A stretch of 64,000 nucleotides of DNA, from NCBI RefSeq assembly GCF_004768545.1, contig NZ_CP038635.1:1302001-1366000 (forward strand), written 5' to 3'. Made by a program: the position numbers and the translations under genes. Every line of letters begins with the position of its first letter. Position 1 is the first letter of the stretch. Positions 47,274-58,206 of this stretch are shown here, piece by piece. The stretch comes from Cupriavidus oxalaticus. Lineage in GTDB: Bacteria > Pseudomonadota > Gammaproteobacteria > Burkholderiales > Burkholderiaceae. The notes below the pieces were generated by a model. That model saw only the letters and a program-made list of their open reading frames with translations, made no database searches and was not told the origin of the DNA.

Positions 47274-49481
47274 ATGCCGCCGGCACACCGACCGGCGGCT
47301 TACACAAAGTATTCCCCCACCTTGTCCGACCTTTCCGATTCCCCCGAGCAAGACGATGCCGCCAGTGCGGACGACGCCACGGACCTGCATGACGTCGCCG
47401 CCAGCGCCATGGACGCCGCAGCCAGCCGCAGCGCCGAGCTTGGCACCATCTTTGCCGATACCGGCACGCTGGCGCAGGCCATCCCGGGCTACCGGCCGCG
47501 CGCTTCGCAGCACAAGATGGCCGATGCCGTCGCCGAGGCGATCGCGTCCAACGACACCGTCATCGTCGAGGCCGGCACCGGCACCGGCAAGACCTACGCC
47601 TACCTGGTGCCGGCCATGTTGTGGGGCGGCAAGGTCATCCTGTCCACCGGCACCAAGAACCTGCAGGACCAGCTGTTCCTGCGCGATATCCCGACGGTGC
47701 GCCATGCGCTGAACGTGCCGGTCTCGGTGGCCTTGCTCAAGGGCCGCGCCAACTACGTCTGTCACTATCACCTCGAACGCGCGCAGGCGGCCGGGCGGCT
47801 GGCATCGCGCCAGGACGCCGCGTGGCTGCGTGACATCGGTCGCTTCGTCAAGGAAACCAAGACCGGCGACAAGGCCGAGCTGGCCGCCGTGCCCGAGAAC
47901 GCGCCGGTGTGGCAGATGGTGACGTCGACGCGCGACAACTGCCTGGGCTCGGAGTGCCCGTTCTACAAGGACTGCTTCGTGATGCGCGCGCGCAAGGAAG
48001 CGCAGCAGGCCGACGTGGTGGTGGTCAACCATCACCTGTTCTTCGCCGACGTGGTGCTGCGCGATACCGGCATGGCCGAGCTGCTGCCTGCCGCCAACAC
48101 CGTGATCTTCGACGAAGCGCACCAGCTGCCCGAGACTGCGACGCTGTTCTTCGGCGAGACGCTGTCGACCAGCCAGCTGCTCGAGCTGGCCCGCGACACG
48201 GTGGCCGAAGGCCTGTCGCATGCGCGCGATGCGGTCGACTGGGTGGCGCTGGGCGCGCCGCTGGAGCGTGCCGCGCGCGACCTGCGGCTGGCGTTCGGCA
48301 AGGACAACGCGCGGCTGGCGCTGGGCCAGATCGAGGCCGACCGCCGCATTGCCGAGCCCTTCAATGAAACGCTCGATGCGCTGGACGAGGCGCTGTCCGC
48401 CTTCGTCGAAATGCTGGAAAGCCAGGCGGAGCGCGCCGAATCGCTGCAGCAGTGCCACCGGCGCGCGCTGGAGCTGGCCGAGCGGCTGGCGGCATGGCGC
48501 AGCGATGTCGTTGCCGCGCCCGCCGCACCGGCAGGCGAGGGCAGTGAAGGCGGCGAGGCAGCCCAGACGCCGGCGCCCGCTGAAACCGTACGCTGGGTCG
48601 AAGTGTTCTCCCACACCGTGCAGCTGCACCGAACCCCGCTGTCGATCGCGCCGATTTTCTCGCGCCAGCGCGGCGGCCAGCCGCGTGCGTGGGTCTTTAC
48701 CTCGGCCACGCTGTCGGTCAAGGGCAACTTTACGCACTATGCAGCCCAGCTTGGTCTCGACAAGGACCGTTCGCTGACGCTGCCGAGTCCGTTCGACTAC
48801 GCGAAGCAGGGGCTGCTGTATGTGCCGCGCGACATGCCCGCGCCGCAGTCGCCGCAGTTCACCGATGCCGTGGTGCAGGCCGCGCTGCCGCTGATCGAAG
48901 CGGCCGGCGGGCGCACCTTCCTGCTGTGCACCACGCTGCGCGCGGTGCAGCGCGCCTCCGACCTGCTCTACGACGCCTTCGCCGAGCGCGGGCTGAACCT
49001 GCCGCTGCTGGTGCAGGGCCAGGCCAGCCGCACCGAGCTGCTCGATCGCTTCCGCGAACTGGGCAACGCCGTGCTGGTGGGCAGCCAGAGTTTCTGGGAA
49101 GGGGTGGACGTGCGCGGCGAGGCGCTGTCGCTGGTGATCATCGACAAGCTGCCGTTCGCGCCGCCCGACGACCCGGTGCTGGCCGCGCGCATGGAAGTGC
49201 TGCAGAAGAAGGGGCTGAGTCCGTTTGCCGCGCACCAGCTGCCGCATGCGGTGATCACGCTGAAGCAGGGCGCGGGGCGGTTGATCCGCTCGGAGTCCGA
49301 CCGCGGCGTGCTGGCCATCTTCGACACCCGGCTGGTGGAAAAGCCCTATGGCCGCCAGATCTGGCAGAGCCTGCCGCCGTTCACGCGCACGCGCGAGGCG
49401 GCCACGGTGGTGCGCTTCCTGGAATCGCTGCGCGGGGAGGGCAAGGCGGCGCGTGCCGCGGAAGCGGGCGCGGAAGACTGA
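47274..49481 (+). CDS. DinG/YoaA-family ATP-dependent DNA helicase
   Basis: 735 aa from ATG 47274. TTG 47322 (MSDLSDSPEQ) is an equally plausible start with a shorter leader. XPD-like superfamily 2 helicase: Walker A EAGTGTGKTYAYLVP near residue 98, DEAH box (IFDEAHQLPE), four cysteines for a 4Fe-4S cluster (CHYHLERAQ, CLGSECPFYKDC) and motif VI QGAGRLIRSESD. These enzymes unwind D-loops, R-loops or damaged forks. The family fits YoaA as well as DinG. The Ala/Gly-rich insert near 420-445 is not conserved. Confidence 0.9.
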   Translation: MPPAHRPAAYTKYSPTLSDLSDSPEQDDAASADDATDLHDVAASAMDAAASRSAELGTIFADTGTLAQAIPGYRPRASQHKMADAVAEAIASNDTVIVEAGTGTGKTYAYLVPAMLWGGKVILSTGTKNLQDQLFLRDIPTVRHALNVPVSVALLKGRANYVCHYHLERAQAAGRLASRQDAAWLRDIGRFVKETKTGDKAELAAVPENAPVWQMVTSTRDNCLGSECPFYKDCFVMRARKEAQQADVVVVNHHLFFADVVLRDTGMAELLPAANTVIFDEAHQLPETATLFFGETLSTSQLLELARDTVAEGLSHARDAVDWVALGAPLERAARDLRLAFGKDNARLALGQIEADRRIAEPFNETLDALDEALSAFVEMLESQAERAESLQQCHRRALELAERLAAWRSDVVAAPAAPAGEGSEGGEAAQTPAPAETVRWVEVFSHTVQLHRTPLSIAPIFSRQRGGQPRAWVFTSATLSVKGNFTHYAAQLGLDKDRSLTLPSPFDYAKQGLLYVPRDMPAPQSPQFTDAVVQAALPLIEAAGGRTFLLCTTLRAVQRASDLLYDAFAERGLNLPLLVQGQASRTELLDRFRELGNAVLVGSQSFWEGVDVRGEALSLVIIDKLPFAPPDDPVLAARMEVLQKKGLSPFAAHQLPHAVITLKQGAGRLIRSESDRGVLAIFDTRLVEKPYGRQIWQSLPPFTRTREAATVVRFLESLRGEGKAARAAEAGAED

Positions 49482-49501
49482 AGGGCGCACCCCTGGAAAG
49501 C

Positions 49502-49538
49502 AAAAACGGGACGGTCATGCGACACGTCCCGTTTTTTT
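49502..49538. terminator. Bidirectional terminator between dinG-like and bamD genes
   Basis: AAAAACGGGACG (49502-49513) pairs with CGTCCCGTTTTT (49525-49536). It has a T-run in both directions and lies between convergent genes. Confidence 0.9.
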
Positions 49539-49565
49539 ATCGCCGCCCGTGGGCGTTGGCGAGGT

Positions 49566-50396
49566 TCAGAACACTTCCCACCAGGACTTGTCCTTGCGGC
49601 GTTCGCCGTACTTGATGAAGTCGCTTTCCGGGAAGTTCTTCTCCATCACGCGGGCGGTATCGTCGCGCAGGTCCTTCATGCCCAGCGCATCGTACGAACG
49701 GATCATGATGTATAGCGCTTCCTCGTTAGCCGGCGCGCCGTCATAGTCCTTCAGCGCCTGCTGCGCGCGGTTCACCGCGGCCAGGTAGGCGCCGCGCTTG
49801 TAGTAGTAGCGCGCGGCATGCACCTCGTGCTGGGCCAGCGAGTTGACGATGTACTGCATGCGCAGCGCGGCGTCGGGGGCGTACTTGCTGTCCGGGTACT
49901 TGGTGACCAGCGTATTGAACGCGTCGTAGGCGGCGCGTGCGGCCTTGGGGTCGCGCTCGCTCAGGTCCTGGCCGGAGAAGCGGCCCAGCCAGCCCAGGTT
50001 GTCGTTGAAGTTGATCAGCCCCTTGAGGTAGTAGGCGTAATCGATGTTGGGGTGGTTCGGGTGCAGCTGGATAAAGCGGTCCACCGCGGCCAGCGCTGCG
50101 GCCGTCTCGCCGTCCTTGTAGTTGGCGTAGGCGGTGTCGATCTGCGCCTGCTGCGCATAGCGCCCGAACGGATAGCGGCCTTCGAGCTTTTCGTACAGCT
50201 TGACGGCGCGGGTGTAGTCGCCGCCATCCAGTGCGTCCTTGGCTTCCGAATATAATTTGTTGGCCGACCAGCCGGCAGTTTCGTCGGGCTGGTCCGCCAG
50301 CAGGCCGCATGCCGACAGCATGACGCAGCCGCCTGCGAGCAGAACCGCTCCAATTGTCGCGCGCCACGGCGCGCGTTTCATGCTCTGCAATTGCAT
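49566..50396 (-). CDS. bamD: BamD, outer membrane protein assembly lipoprotein
   Basis: 276 aa from ATG 50396. An in-frame TTG lies two codons upstream, and an ATG at 50381 is possible. The signal peptide ends in a lipobox LSAC (about residue 30), placing it as a lipoprotein on the inner face of the outer membrane. Five TPR-like helical repeats follow, with the BamD segments [24 protein letters not shown] and [13 protein letters not shown]. It partners BamA in inserting beta-barrel proteins. It is divergent from rluD with only 17 bp between starts, an arrangement common in beta- and gamma-proteobacteria. Confidence 0.95.
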   Translation of the reverse strand: MQLQSMKRAPWRATIGAVLLAGGCVMLSACGLLADQPDETAGWSANKLYSEAKDALDGGDYTRAVKLYEKLEGRYPFGRYAQQAQIDTAYANYKDGETAAALAAVDRFIQLHPNHPNIDYAYYLKGLINFNDNLGWLGRFSGQDLSERDPKAARAAYDAFNTLVTKYPDSKYAPDAALRMQYIVNSLAQHEVHAARYYYKRGAYLAAVNRAQQALKDYDGAPANEEALYIMIRSYDALGMKDLRDDTARVMEKNFPESDFIKYGERRKDKSWWEVF

Positions 50397-50413
50397 GGGC
50401 AATCGTATCCCGG

Positions 50414-51661
50414 ATGAAGAAAAATAGCGTCAAGCATTATAGCCCAAGCCCCCAACCTCAAGCCCGACCGGGCGCGGGTGTGGGAGGACTGCCACCCGAA
50501 CAGGTGCGCGCCGCCGCAGCCGTGGCCGATTCCGAGGAATTCGAGGACCTTGCCGAGGCCGCGCCGGCCAATGCCGCGCTGGGCGCCGAGGCCGGGGTAA
50601 CGCTGTCCCTGGAGGTGGACAGTGCCGCGCATGGCGAACGCCTCGACAAATTGCTCGCGCGTCACTTCAGCGAGTTCTCGCGCAGCCGCCTGCAGCAGTG
50701 GATCGAAAGCGGCGCGGTGCGCGTTGACGGCCAGGTGCGGCGCCCGCGCGATGCGGTGCAGATGGGCAACCGCATCGAGGTGCAGCCGCAGGCCGCGCCC
50801 GAATCTTCTGCCTTTGCGCCGGAAGATGTGCCGCTGGACGTGGTCTATGAAGACGACACGCTGCTGATCATCAACAAGCCCGCCGGGCTGGTGGTGCATC
50901 CGGCCGCCGGCAACTGGAGCGGCACCGTGCTCAACGGGCTGCTGCATCGCGACCCGGCCGCCAGCGCCCTGCCGCGTGCGGGCATCGTGCACCGGCTCGA
51001 CAAGGAAACATCTGGCCTGATGGTGGTCGCGCGCACCCTGACCGCGCAGACCGACCTGGTGCGCCAGCTGCAGGCGCGCACGGTCAAGCGCACGTACATT
51101 GCGCTGGTGTGGGGCCGCACCTACGACGAGGGCACCATCGACGCGCCGATCGGCCGCGACGCGCGCGAACGCACGCGCATGGCGGTGGTGCATACGGCCA
51201 GCGGCAAGCCCTCGCGCACGCATTTCCGCACGCTGGCCACGGTGCCGCTGGGCCGCAGCTTTGTCTCGATGGTGATGTGCAAGCTCGAGACCGGGCGCAC
51301 GCACCAGATCCGCGTGCACTTCGAATCGATCGGCCATCCGCTGGTGGGCGATCCGGTCTACTTCCGCGCGACCCAGCGCGGCCAGCGTCCGGCCATCCGC
51401 GTGCCGCTGCCGGTGCCGTTCGAGCGCCAGGCGCTGCATGCGTACAAGCTTGGCCTGGTGCATCCGGCCACCGGCCGGCACATGTCGTGGACCGCGCAGC
51501 CGCCGGCGGACCTGCAGGCACTGGTCGATGCGCTCGACTTCGAAAGCGCGCAGGATGAAGAGGAAGAAGAGGCCTGGGACGAGGTGTGGGAAGGCGGTGA
51601 AGCCCACTGGGAATATGCCGGCGAGGGTGACGAGGATGAAGACGATGAGCGCGACGCCTGA
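50414..51661 (+). CDS. rluD: 23S rRNA pseudouridine synthase RluD
   Basis: 415 aa from ATG 50414. An N-terminal S4 domain (about 80-135, [23 protein letters not shown]) precedes the RsuA/RluA catalytic domain with [14 protein letters not shown], holding the catalytic Asp. [26 protein letters not shown] is the family C-motif. It modifies U1911, 1915 and 1917 of 23S rRNA in helix 69. The acidic C-terminal tail (about 375-415, Glu/Asp-rich) and a low-complexity N-terminal extension of about 75 residues go beyond the E. coli protein. It overlaps pgeF by 17 bp. Confidence 0.93.
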   Translation: MKKNSVKHYSPSPQPQARPGAGVGGLPPEQVRAAAAVADSEEFEDLAEAAPANAALGAEAGVTLSLEVDSAAHGERLDKLLARHFSEFSRSRLQQWIESGAVRVDGQVRRPRDAVQMGNRIEVQPQAAPESSAFAPEDVPLDVVYEDDTLLIINKPAGLVVHPAAGNWSGTVLNGLLHRDPAASALPRAGIVHRLDKETSGLMVVARTLTAQTDLVRQLQARTVKRTYIALVWGRTYDEGTIDAPIGRDARERTRMAVVHTASGKPSRTHFRTLATVPLGRSFVSMVMCKLETGRTHQIRVHFESIGHPLVGDPVYFRATQRGQRPAIRVPLPVPFERQALHAYKLGLVHPATGRHMSWTAQPPADLQALVDALDFESAQDEEEEEAWDEVWEGGEAHWEYAGEGDEDEDDERDA

Positions 51662-52448
51662 CTCCCAATGGCTGGTGCCCGGCTGGTCGGCGCCGGCGCG
51701 CGTGCGCGCGCTCTCGACCACACGCCATGGCGGCGTCAGCCAGGGACCGTACGGGCTTGCCGGCGGCATGCCGGGCGGGCTCAACCTGGGCACGCATGTG
51801 GGCGACGATCCGGCGGACGTCGCGCGCAATCGGGAACGGCTGGCCGCGCACCTGCCGTCGATGCCGCGCTGGCTTGACCAGGTGCATGGCTGCGCCGTGG
51901 TCACGGCCGGCCACGTGGCCGGTGCAGGCGATCGGGCCCCGCAGGCCGATGCCAGTGTCGCGAGCGCACCGGGCCATGTCTGCGCCGTGATGACGGCCGA
52001 CTGCTTGCCGGTCCTGCTGTGCGATGCGCAAGGCACGGTGGTGGGTGCGGCGCACGCCGGCTGGCGCGGGCTGTGCAATGGCGTTATCGAAGCCACGCTG
52101 GCCCGCATGCAGGCCGCGGCCGGCGGTCAGGACCAGCGCTGGCTGGCGTGGCTGGGTCCGGCCATCGGGCCGGATGCGTTCGAGGTCGGCGCCGAGGTGC
52201 GCGACGCCTTCCTGGCGCAGGCGCATGCCGGCGAGCAGGCCGCTGTTGCGGCGGCTTTCCGTGCCGGTGCCCCGGGCAAGTACCTGGCCGACATCTATGC
52301 ACTCGCGCGCACGCGGCTGGCACGGGCCGGCTGCACCGAGGTGTATGGCGGTGATGCCTGCACCGTCACCGACGCAGCGCGCTTCTACTCCTATCGCCGC
52401 GACGGCGTGACCGGCCGCATGGCCAGCCTGGTCTGGCTGGCCGACTGA
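51645..52448 (+). CDS. pgeF: Peptidoglycan editing factor PgeF (laccase-domain, YfiH)
   Basis: 267 aa from ATG 51645, overlapping the end of rluD. The zinc/copper-binding residues of the family are in place: QVHG (His), TADCLPVLL (Cys) and AHAGWRG (His). The end has [10 protein letters not shown]. PgeF-type proteins remove L-Ser mis-incorporated into peptidoglycan precursors in E. coli, and earlier annotations call them polyphenol oxidases. The rluD-pgeF order is conserved widely. Confidence 0.92.
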   Translation: MSATPDSQWLVPGWSAPARVRALSTTRHGGVSQGPYGLAGGMPGGLNLGTHVGDDPADVARNRERLAAHLPSMPRWLDQVHGCAVVTAGHVAGAGDRAPQADASVASAPGHVCAVMTADCLPVLLCDAQGTVVGAAHAGWRGLCNGVIEATLARMQAAAGGQDQRWLAWLGPAIGPDAFEVGAEVRDAFLAQAHAGEQAAVAAAFRAGAPGKYLADIYALARTRLARAGCTEVYGGDACTVTDAARFYSYRRDGVTGRMASLVWLAD

Positions 52449-52458
52449 GGCGTCAGTC

Positions 52459-52689
52459 CTACTTCTCCGGCGGTGTTTCCGCCACCGGCGGCGCATTGCC
52501 GCCGGCCTGCGCCGCGCGCTCGGCTTGCGCTTTGCGCCGCCGCCGCGCCGGCGTGCCCAGGATGTACAGCACCAGTGCCACCGGCGCCAGCCCATAGAAC
52601 ACGAACGTGGCGACGCCCGCCACCACCGTGTGCTCGGTGATCGCCATCATCAGCGCGACATAGAGCCAGCCAATGGCTACGATGTACAT
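52459..52689 (-). CDS. Small predicted membrane protein
   Basis: 76 aa from ATG 52689, with AAGGATG upstream. It has two membrane helices (YIVAIGWLYVALMMAIT and VVAGVATFVFYGLAPVALVLYIL), then a basic turn (TPARRRRK) and an Ala/Pro-rich tail. Longer starts run into the phaC promoter and are rejected. It faces away from phaC. Homologues upstream of phaC occur in Cupriavidus, but I know of no function. Confidence 0.78.
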   Translation of the reverse strand: MYIVAIGWLYVALMMAITEHTVVAGVATFVFYGLAPVALVLYILGTPARRRRKAQAERAAQAGGNAPPVAETPPEK

Positions 52690-52794
52690 AAAATTTTCAT
52701 CCTTCTCGCCTATCCTGCGGAGCCTCGGCGGAGGCAGGCGCGGCATACCGTCCGGTAGGTCGGGGAGCCCGTTTCGCCAGGACGGATTTCCACA

Positions 52795-52824
52795 TTGACA
52801 GTACATACGTTGCAAGGCAACAAT
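52795..52824 (+). promoter_or_regulatory. phaC-phaA-phaB promoter
   Basis: TTGACA (52795-52800) and AACAAT (52819-52824) with an 18-bp spacer. This matches the hexamers and spacing reported for the H16 phaC promoter, which start transcription about 300 nt before the phaC ATG. Here the leader would be about 290 nt, with several GC-rich stems. Match to the published promoter is from memory. Confidence 0.8.
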
Positions 52825-53122
52825 GGCCTCAAATGTCTCGGGATCGCTGACGATTCCAAGGGTTTTTGCCGGCAAGCATACCGCATGGCGTTGCCAGCCA
52901 GAGCGCCGCGGTAGCCGGTAAAAAGGGAGTTGCTATCGGGATGGGCGGAATCCGCCGCGCAAGCGCGGCGCCGGGGTTCCGGCGAATTATCTGGCTAGCC
53001 TGCCCGGTTCGGGTGAGGCGCGCGCCGGGTCCATCCGGATAGCATCTCCCAATGCAAAAGTGCCGGCCAGGGCAATGCCCGGAGCCGGTTCGTATAGTGA
53101 CGGCAGAGAGACAATTCACATC

Positions 53123-54892
53123 ATGGCGACCGGCAAAGGTGCGGCAGCTTCCATCCAGGAAGGCAAGTCCCAACCGTTCAAGTTCACGCCGGGGCCATTC
53201 GATCCAGCCACATGGCTGGAATGGTCCCGCCAGTGGCAGGGCACAGGAGGTAACGGCCATGCGGCCGTCGCAGGCATTCCGGGCCTGGACGCGCTCGCAG
53301 GCATGAAGATCGCCCCGGCGCAACTGGGCGATATCCAGAAGCGCTACATGAACGACTTCGTGGCCTTGTGGCAGGCCATGGCCGAGGGTAATCCCGACGC
53401 CGCGGGGCCGCTGCATGACCGGCGCTTCGCCGGCGAGGCGTGGCGCAATAACGTTCCTTATCGCTTCGCCGCCGCGTTCTACCTGCTCAACGCACGCGCC
53501 ATGACCGAGCTGGCCGACGCTGTCGAGGCCGATGCCAAGACACGCCAGCGCATCCGCTTTGCGATCTCGCAATGGGTCGATGCCATGTCGCCGGCCAATT
53601 TCCTGGTCACCAACCCCGAAGCGCAGCGGCTGCTGATCGAATCGGGCGGCGAATCGCTGCGCGCCGGCGTGCGCAACATGCTCGAAGACCTGACGCGCGG
53701 CAAGATTTCGCAGACCGACGAGACCGCGTTCGAGGTCGGCCGCAACGTTGCAGTGACCGAAGGTGCGGTGGTCTATGAAAACGAATACTTCCAGCTGCTG
53801 CAATACAAGCCGCTGACCGCCAAGGTCCATGCGCGCCCGCTGCTGCTGGTGCCGCCGTGCATCAACAAGTACTACATCCTCGACCTGCAGCCGGAAAGCT
53901 CGCTGGTGCGGCATGCGGTGGAGCAGGGCCATACGGTGTTCCTGGTGTCGTGGCGCAATCCCGATGCCAGCCTTGCGGCCGCCACCTGGGACGATTACAT
54001 CGAGCACGGCGCCATCAAGGCCATCGAGGTTGCGCGCGATATCGGCGGCCAGGACCAGATCAACGTGCTGGGCTTCTGCGTGGGCGGCACCATCGTCTCG
54101 ACCGCGCTGGCAGTGCTGGCCGCGCGCGGCGAGCATCCGGCCTCGAGCCTGACGCTGCTGACCACGCTGCTCGATTTCGCCGATACCGGCATCCTCGACG
54201 TGTTCGTGGACGAAGCCCATGTGCAGCTGCGCGAAGCCACGCTGGGCGGTGGTGCCGGCGCACCCTGCTCGCTGCTGCGCGGGCTGGAGCTGGCCAATAC
54301 CTTCTCGTTCCTGCGCCCGAACGACCTGGTGTGGAACTACGTGGTCGACAACTACCTGAAGGGCAACACGCCGGTGCCGTTCGACCTGCTGTTCTGGAAT
54401 GGCGACGCCACCAACCTGCCGGGCCCGTGGTACTGCTGGTACCTGCGCCACACCTACCTGCAGGACGAGCTGAAGGTGCCCAACAAGCTGACCGTGTGCA
54501 ACGTGCCGGTCGACCTGGGCAGCATCGACACGCCGACGTATCTCTACGGCTCGCGCGAGGACCATATCGTGCCGTGGACCGCCGCCTATGCCTCGACCGC
54601 GCTGCTGAAGAACAAGGTGCGCTTCGTGCTGGGCGCATCCGGGCATATCGCTGGCGTGATCAACCCGCCGGCCAAGAACAAGCGCAGCCACTGGACCAAC
54701 GACAAGCTGGCGGCATCGCCGCAGCAATGGCTGGCCGATGCCACCGAGCACCACGGCAGCTGGTGGCCAGACTGGATGGCATGGCTTGCCGGCCATGCCG
54801 GTGCCAAGCGCGCCGCGCCCGCCGAGTACGGCAACGCGCGCTATCCCGTGATCGAACCCGCGCCTGGGCGTTACGTCAAAGCCAAGGCATGA
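53123..54892 (+). CDS. phaC: Class I poly(3-hydroxyalkanoate) synthase
   Basis: 589 aa from ATG 53123, the same length as H16 PhaC1. It polymerises (R)-3-hydroxybutyryl-CoA into PHB at the granule surface. The lipase-like box GFCVGGT puts nucleophile Cys at 319. The Asp and His partners lie in YGSREDHIVPW (Asp480) and SGHIAGV (His508). The N-terminal 190 residues differ from H16 at scattered sites (for example IQEGKSQPFKF and VAGIPGL), while the catalytic half is nearly unchanged. First gene of phaC-phaA-phaB. Ribosome site GGCAGAGAGAC is weak. Confidence 0.98.
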   Translation: MATGKGAAASIQEGKSQPFKFTPGPFDPATWLEWSRQWQGTGGNGHAAVAGIPGLDALAGMKIAPAQLGDIQKRYMNDFVALWQAMAEGNPDAAGPLHDRRFAGEAWRNNVPYRFAAAFYLLNARAMTELADAVEADAKTRQRIRFAISQWVDAMSPANFLVTNPEAQRLLIESGGESLRAGVRNMLEDLTRGKISQTDETAFEVGRNVAVTEGAVVYENEYFQLLQYKPLTAKVHARPLLLVPPCINKYYILDLQPESSLVRHAVEQGHTVFLVSWRNPDASLAAATWDDYIEHGAIKAIEVARDIGGQDQINVLGFCVGGTIVSTALAVLAARGEHPASSLTLLTTLLDFADTGILDVFVDEAHVQLREATLGGGAGAPCSLLRGLELANTFSFLRPNDLVWNYVVDNYLKGNTPVPFDLLFWNGDATNLPGPWYCWYLRHTYLQDELKVPNKLTVCNVPVDLGSIDTPTYLYGSREDHIVPWTAAYASTALLKNKVRFVLGASGHIAGVINPPAKNKRSHWTNDKLAASPQQWLADATEHHGSWWPDWMAWLAGHAGAKRAAPAEYGNARYPVIEPAPGRYVKAKA

Positions 54893-54973
54893 TGCTTGCA
54901 TGATGGCCGGGCCGCCACACTGGCGGCATCGGCTGCCGCGCAGGCTTTCCATTTCCATCGAAAGGACTACACC

Positions 54974-56155
<1,182 letters not shown>

Positions 56156-56259
56156 TCCGCAACCAGTTCGGTATCAAGCGGCAACGAATCAGCAGTAGGC
56201 CGGGCCAGCGGTCCTCGCGGGCCCGGCAACGATAACGAAGAGCCAATCAAGGAGTGGAC

Positions 56260-57000
56260 ATGACTCAGCGCATTGCGTATGTGACCGGCGGCATGGGCGG
56301 CATCGGGACCGCCATTTGCCAGCGCCTGGCCAAGGATGGCTTTCGTGTGGTGGCCGGCTGCGGCCCCAACTCGCCGCGCCGTGAAAAGTGGATCGAGCAG
56401 CAGAAGGCGCTCGGTTTCGATTTCGTTGCCTCGGAAGGCAACGTTGCCGACTGGGATTCGACCAAGGCCGCTTTCGACAAAGTCAAGGCCGAGGTTGGCG
56501 AGGTCGATGTGCTGATCAACAACGCCGGCATCACGCGCGACGTGGTGTTCCGCAAGATGACGCGCGCCGACTGGGATGCGGTGATCGACACCAACCTGAC
56601 CTCGCTGTTCAACGTCACCAAGCAGGTGATCGACGGCATGGTCGACCGTGGCTGGGGCCGGATCGTCAATATCTCGTCGGTGAACGGCCAGAAGGGCCAG
56701 TTCGGCCAGACCAACTACTCCACCGCCAAGGCCGGCCTGCACGGCTTCACCATGGCGCTGGCGCAGGAAGTGGCGACCAAGGGTGTGACGGTCAACACCG
56801 TTTCGCCGGGCTATATCGCCACCGACATGGTCAAGGCGATCCGCCAGGACGTGCTCGACAAGATCGTCGCCACGATCCCGGTGAAGCGCCTGGGCGAGCC
56901 GGACGAGATCGCTTCGATCTGCGCCTGGCTGTCGTCCGATGAGTCCGGTTTCTCGACCGGCGCCGACTTCTCGCTGAACGGCGGCCTGCACATGGGCTGA
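56260..57000 (+). CDS. phaB: Acetoacetyl-CoA reductase (NADPH) PhaB
   Basis: 246 aa from ATG 56260 with AAGGAGTGG upstream. A GTG two codons earlier is in frame but unlikely. It is a short-chain dehydrogenase: TGGMGGIG (NADP loop, 8-15), NNAGITRD, the Ser (NISSVNGQKGQFG) and YSTAKAG with catalytic Tyr and Lys. It reduces acetoacetyl-CoA to (R)-3-hydroxybutyryl-CoA with NADPH. Last gene of the operon, 104 bp after phaA. Confidence 0.98.
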   Translation: MTQRIAYVTGGMGGIGTAICQRLAKDGFRVVAGCGPNSPRREKWIEQQKALGFDFVASEGNVADWDSTKAAFDKVKAEVGEVDVLINNAGITRDVVFRKMTRADWDAVIDTNLTSLFNVTKQVIDGMVDRGWGRIVNISSVNGQKGQFGQTNYSTAKAGLHGFTMALAQEVATKGVTVNTVSPGYIATDMVKAIRQDVLDKIVATIPVKRLGEPDEIASICAWLSSDESGFSTGADFSLNGGLHMG

Positions 57001-57095
57001 CCTGCCGGCGTGATCGGCAACCGCGCCGGCGGCCGCATTTTGCGGTGCAGCCAGCGCGGCGCACAAGGCGGCGGAGGTTTGGTTTCGCTGTCTCT

Positions 57096-57120
57096 TTCGC
57101 GGGCCGCAAGGGCCCGCGAA
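57096..57120 (+). terminator. Probable terminator after phaB
   Basis: TTCGCGGGCC (57096-57105) pairs with GGCCCGCGAA (57111-57120) around GCAAG. The following TCATTTCC has only a weak T-run, so some read-through into phaR is possible. Confidence 0.6.
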
Positions 57121-57425
57121 TCATTTCCGCGCAGCGGTTTGTCTGCCGATTTGGCGTGGGTTTACCGGGTTTTCCTTAAGCTGGGTCGCTTTTCTTAGTG
57201 CTGTGTTGGGCATAGAATCAGGGCAGCGGCGCAGCCAGCACCATAGTCGTGCAGTGCGGCCCTCGCGGGGGCGAGGTGGCGAAGCCGCAACGCGCAGCCA
57301 TGCGCGAACACGCCGCGGCAAGCCGACACGACAAACACAGATGGCGCAGGCGGTACCGATTTGCGCAGTGCACCCCATGCGGTGCAGCAGCGCGCAATCA
57401 GCGACGACACAAGGACAGAGCACCG
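57121..57425 (+). promoter_or_regulatory. phaB-phaR intergenic region, likely phaR promoter
   Basis: TAGAAT at 57213-57218 could be a -10 box, but its -35 is poor. TGC-rich elements GTGCAGTGC (57249-57257), TTGCGCAGTGCA (57361-57372) and GGTGCAGCAGCGC (57381-57393) lie between it and the ATG. PhaR proteins bind TGC/GCA-rich DNA and repress their own gene in related species, so these are candidate sites. Confidence 0.35.
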
Positions 57426-57977
57426 ATGGCCACGACCAAAAAAGGCGCAGAGCGACTGATCAAGAAGTATCCGAACCGCAGGCTCTACGACACCCAGACC
57501 AGCACCTATATCACCCTGGCTGACGTCAAGCAGCTGGTCATGGATTCCGAAGAATTCAAGGTCGTTGACGCCAAGTCGGGGGATGAACTGACCCGCAGCA
57601 TCTTGCTGCAGATCATCCTTGAAGAAGAGACCGGCGGCGTGCCGATGTTCTCCAGTGCCATGCTGTCGCAGATCATCCGGTTCTACGGCCATGCCATGCA
57701 GGGCATGATGGGCACCTACCTGGAAAAGAACATCCAGGCCTTTATCGATATCCAGAACAAGCTGGCCGAGAATTCCAAGGGCCTGTATTCGGGCGAGGCC
57801 TTCAGCCCCGACATGTGGTCGCAGTTCATGAACATGCAGGGCCCGATGATGCAGGGCATGATGAGCAACTACATCGAGCAGAGCAAGAACCTGTTCGTGC
57901 AGATGCAGGAACAGATGCAGAACCAGGCCAAGAATATGTTCGGGACGTTCCCGTTCAACCAGCCGGACAAGAAGTAA
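57426..57977 (+). CDS. phaR: PHB-responsive repressor PhaR
   Basis: 183 aa, as in H16. The N-terminal PHB/PHA-accumulation regulator DNA-binding domain (RLIKKYPNRRLYDTQTSTYI, about 10-29) is followed by the PHB_acc regions (about 70-110) and a Met/Gln-rich C-terminus (MQGPMMQGMM and QMQEQMQNQ) that binds polymer. PhaR represses the phasin gene phaP and its own gene until it is titrated onto PHB granules. It follows phaB by 425 bp and is separately controlled. Confidence 0.97.
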   Translation: MATTKKGAERLIKKYPNRRLYDTQTSTYITLADVKQLVMDSEEFKVVDAKSGDELTRSILLQIILEEETGGVPMFSSAMLSQIIRFYGHAMQGMMGTYLEKNIQAFIDIQNKLAENSKGLYSGEAFSPDMWSQFMNMQGPMMQGMMSNYIEQSKNLFVQMQEQMQNQAKNMFGTFPFNQPDKK

Positions 57978-58206
57978 TCGACGTGGCGGCGGGCCGTTCG
58001 GCCTGCCGCTTTTCCTGTGCGCTGTCGATAAACAGCCCCGTCGTGCAGCGCAGCGGCCAAAGCGGTTAAAATGCCGACCTCCTGAACTGGCGGCTCATTT
58101 GCGGACTCGCCTGCATAGCGCGAATCCCGATGCCTTCCAGAATCCACCGTCCTTGCCATTTATGCGCCCGCGAAGCCGGCGCACGCCGCCTGGCGCACTC
58201 CTGATC

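Noticed and set aside
47208..49490. A 760-codon minus-strand frame opposite the helicase gene
   Set aside because: Antisense shadow. The plus strand has Walker, DEAH and Fe-S motifs in one frame.
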